The notes under the pieces: model-generated
What the model saw: only the letters and a program-made list of their open reading frames with translations
Database searches by the model: none
What the model was told of the DNA's origin: nothing
Translations under genes and position numbers: made by a program
Source: Microcaldota archaeon
GTDB taxonomy: Archaea > Micrarchaeota > Micrarchaeia > Norongarragalinales > UBA8480
Assembly (NCBI GenBank): GCA_030697615.1
Contig: JAUYPK010000075.1
Span: 1-6,485 of the forward strand
Direction: 5' to 3'
Length of the DNA: 6,485 nt
Part shown: positions 5,453 through 6,485 of the stretch, one piece after another
Layout of the letters: the number at the start of each line of letters is the position of its first letter
Position numbering within the stretch: position 1 is the stretch's first letter

Positions 5453-5460
5453 AAAAAATA
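5453..5460 (-). promoter_or_regulatory. TATA-like box for the swivelling-domain gene
   Basis: TATTTTTT lies 28-35 bases before ATG 5425, which would put transcription initiation at or next to the start codon. No ribosome binding site precedes that ATG, consistent with a leaderless transcript. The 115-base spacer (5426-5540) also has a short CCGC/GCGG hairpin at 5474-5487 and a run of five T's just after rpl14e (5518-5522), which may end the upstream transcript. Confidence 0.38.
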
Positions 5461-5540
5461 GTTAACAGTATGCCCGCCATGTAGCGGTAAGGCTAGAGCT
5501 AAGCGCGACTAATTTTGAAAAAGATATTCGTATCGATTCT

Positions 5541-5702
5541 TTAAATCGGTTCTAGGTGCATTACGTTGCACTTTTTCGCTTTGCCTTTGCTGTCGGTTAT
5601 TTCGACTAAGTTTCTGTCAATTAGTTTTGTAATTGTAACCGTCTGGCCTGCTTTGCGTCCTTTTGTTTTAATACATTTTCTTCCTACTTGAATTGAAGAC
5701 AT
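5541..5702 (-). CDS. rpl14e: 50S ribosomal protein L14e (eL14), 53 aa
   Basis: The product begins MSSIQVGRKCIKTKGRKAGQ and ends KKCNVMHLEPI. Both match the archaeal eL14 plan: E/Q-V-G-R-x-C-x-K-x-x-G-R-x-A-G at the start, the beta-barrel strands, and the closing N-x-x-H-L-E-P. eL14 is a small KOW-type SH3-like barrel on the large subunit. At 53 residues it is at the short end; archaeal homologues are commonly 75-95, and this one stops straight after HLEP with no C-terminal tail. The ATG at 5702 is preceded by AGGTGA at short spacing. The first 19 bases overlap the end of cmk in another frame, indicating translational coupling. The position next to cmk and upstream of cbf5 is the conserved archaeal arrangement. 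The gene is short enough to be missed by length-filtered gene calling. Confidence 0.93.
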   Translation of the reverse strand: MSSIQVGRKCIKTKGRKAGQTVTITKLIDRNLVEITDSKGKAKKCNVMHLEPI

Positions 5703-6334
5703 GAAATCACCTGTTTAACTCTAGAGTCTTTAATAGAATTTACCTTTTCGCTTGTTAGTTTACGGGATATGATGCTTTTTATCGCTTCTGGATACGGGTT
5801 TGCAACCTTCCCCCACCCTTCTTTAGCTAACTTAGCAGCAGCGACGATAAGTGCAGCGACTTGCTGCTGCGTTAAGCGTTCAGTGTTTACAACGAGGTCA
5901 AAGTGATCGTGCTTCAACGTGTCAACGCCATAAAAATTTTTGAACCGGTCAATGTTCATTTGGTCGCGGCGTGCGGTTTCATCCATCACTTCTTGCAACG
6001 AACGCGTTTCACGCGAGGCTATTCTTCCAGCGCGAGTAGCAAGCGAAGCATGGAGCCAAACTGATAAATCAGAATCAATCAACCAGCCCGCTAGCCTCGT
6101 TCCAACAATGCATTTATCCTCGCTGTCAGCAAGCCTAGCTAGTTTAGCGTCAAGGGCATAGTCAATCTCAGCATTAGACAAAGCAAGTTTCTGAACTTCA
6201 GTAAGTGTAAAGCCGCTTTCATCAGCAGCGTTGCGTAAAGTATAATTAATTGTTTTTAGCCCAAGCGCTTTGCCAACGTTGTTACAAGCAGTTGTGTTTC
6301 CACAGCCAGATAAACCAGAAATTGCGATTTTCAT
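5684..6334 (-). CDS. cmk: Archaeal cytidylate kinase
   Basis: Cytidylate kinase transfers phosphate from ATP to CMP/dCMP in cytoplasmic pyrimidine nucleotide metabolism. The 216-residue protein opens with MKIAISGLSGCGNTT, a P-loop of the archaeal Cmk type (G-x-x-G-x-G-x-T-T, where the usual Walker Lys is replaced, here by Asn13). Next come a Cmk-like helix LTEVQKLALSNAEIDYALDAKLA (interrupted, residues 44-66), the NMP-binding-type segment IVGTRLAGWLI (76-86), the R-x-x-S-R-E lid residues (104-109) and D-x-x-R-x-x-x-x-Y-G-V-D-T (around 127-139). Archaeal Cmk is usually near 180 residues; about 35 extra residues form a lysine-rich tail whose gene segment overlaps rpl14e. The gene starts 35 bases after rpl34e; no good ribosome site precedes ATG 6334. 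The order rpl34e-cmk-rpl14e-cbf5 is conserved in Archaea. Confidence 0.88.
   Translation of the reverse strand: MKIAISGLSGCGNTTACNNVGKALGLKTINYTLRNAADESGFTLTEVQKLALSNAEIDYALDAKLARLADSEDKCIVGTRLAGWLIDSDLSVWLHASLATRAGRIASRETRSLQEVMDETARRDQMNIDRFKNFYGVDTLKHDHFDLVVNTERLTQQQVAALIVAAAKLAKEGWGKVANPYPEAIKSIISRKLTSEKVNSIKDSRVKQVISCLQFK
5706..5712 (-). promoter_or_regulatory. Ribosome binding site of rpl14e, inside cmk
   Basis: AGGTGAT on the minus strand ends three bases before ATG 5702 and lies within the last codons of cmk. It is one of the best Shine-Dalgarno matches in the window and supports initiation of L14e on the cmk transcript. Confidence 0.75.
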
Positions 6335-6336
6335 GT

Positions 6337-6351
6337 TTTAAACCGTTTAAA
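6337..6351. repeat. 15-bp inverted repeat in front of cmk
   Basis: TTTAAAC-C-GTTTAAA is a perfect inverted repeat with one central base, ending two bases before the cmk start codon. It occupies the place of a ribosome site or of a TATA/operator element. With a 1-base centre it would not form a stable RNA hairpin as it stands, so a dimeric DNA-binding protein site or a TATA-like element is more plausible. Its function is unknown. Confidence 0.5.
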
Positions 6352-6369
6352 TTAGTTACTAGCATTTTT

Positions 6370-6485
6370 CTATCGGTTTGACAGTTTATCTATATATTTC
6401 AAGTGTGATAGTGGAACGTCTTCGCGGGAAATTGAACCCATCTCGAGGCGGGTTTTTTCCTTAATTATGCGCTCAACGCAGTTTC
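6370..6485 (-). CDS. rpl34e: 50S ribosomal protein L34e (eL34), C-terminal end, cut by window edge
   Basis: Thirty-seven codons and a TAG stop (6370-6372) are visible, in the frame beginning at 6483. The start of this piece, CVERIIKEKTR, fits the end of archaeal eL34, where the last zinc-knuckle Cys is followed by a helix of the form (L/V)-x-x-x-I-x-E-x-x-R. Family members usually stop near here; this one continues about 25 residues (through SREDVPLSHLKYIDKLSNR), a C-terminal extension. Gene order supports the call: rpl34e directly precedes cmk in many Archaea, and here the gap is 35 bases. The zinc-binding N-terminal part lies beyond the window, so the identification rests on a short segment plus synteny. 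Confidence 0.75.
   Translation of the reverse strand, partial: NCVERIIKEKTRLEMGSISREDVPLSHLKYIDKLSNR

Noticed and set aside
5463..5522. tRNA-like stretches (GCCCGCC...GTAGCGGTAAGGC on plus; TTAGCTC on minus), considered as a split-tRNA half or a second intron-containing tRNA
   Set aside because: No compatible D-stem, anticodon arm or T-loop (TTCRA) is found nearby. The GCCCGCC complement is not placed as a 3' acceptor. It reads better as the promoter spacer of the next gene.
1..6485. CRISPR array, insertion sequence or transposase
   Set aside because: No regularly spaced repeats, no terminal inverted repeats flanking a transposase and no transposase-like protein are seen.

Overview
The window is archaeal. 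All protein genes lie on the minus strand. They follow the ribosomal-protein neighbourhood typical of Archaea: rpl34e (C-terminal end, 6370-6485), cmk (5684-6334), rpl14e (5541-5702), cbf5/truB (3021-3938) and rps13 (N-terminal end, 1-159). L34e, L14e, an archaeal-type cytidylate kinase and a Cbf5 with a PUA domain, in this order, are not a bacterial combination. AGGTG-type ribosome binding sites, a serine tRNA with bulge-helix-bulge introns and the small, diverged ribosomal proteins suggest a reduced-genome lineage (DPANN-like). That placement is inference.

Right part (3021-6485): the translation and nucleotide core. cmk and rpl14e overlap by 19 bases, and the AGGTGA site of rpl14e lies inside cmk. 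Between rpl14e and cbf5 sits a 478-residue protein (3989-5425) with a C-terminal PEP-utilising-enzyme swivelling (phosphohistidine) domain but no recognisable ATP-grasp or PEP-binding barrel. It probably has its own promoter.

Middle and left part (233-3017): an accessory block separating cbf5 from rps13. It holds an orphan protein with a short kinase-like C-terminus (2022-3017, starting 3 bases after cbf5), a MazE/MazF-type toxin-antitoxin pair (1410-1975), an orphan 257-residue protein (610-1383) and a serine tRNA gene.

The most unusual element is the tRNA-Ser(GGA) gene at 233-500. Its exons are separated by two introns: 61 nt at the usual anticodon-loop site 37/38, and 125 nt in the T-loop at 59/60. 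With both removed, a complete 82-nt class II tRNA results, with a perfect 7-bp acceptor stem, a perfect 5-bp T-stem, a GAAA-capped variable arm and discriminator G73. The T-loop intron is flanked by a near-ideal bulge-helix-bulge extended by a 14-bp helix. Neither the tRNA nor the 53-residue rpl14e is apparent from long open reading frames.
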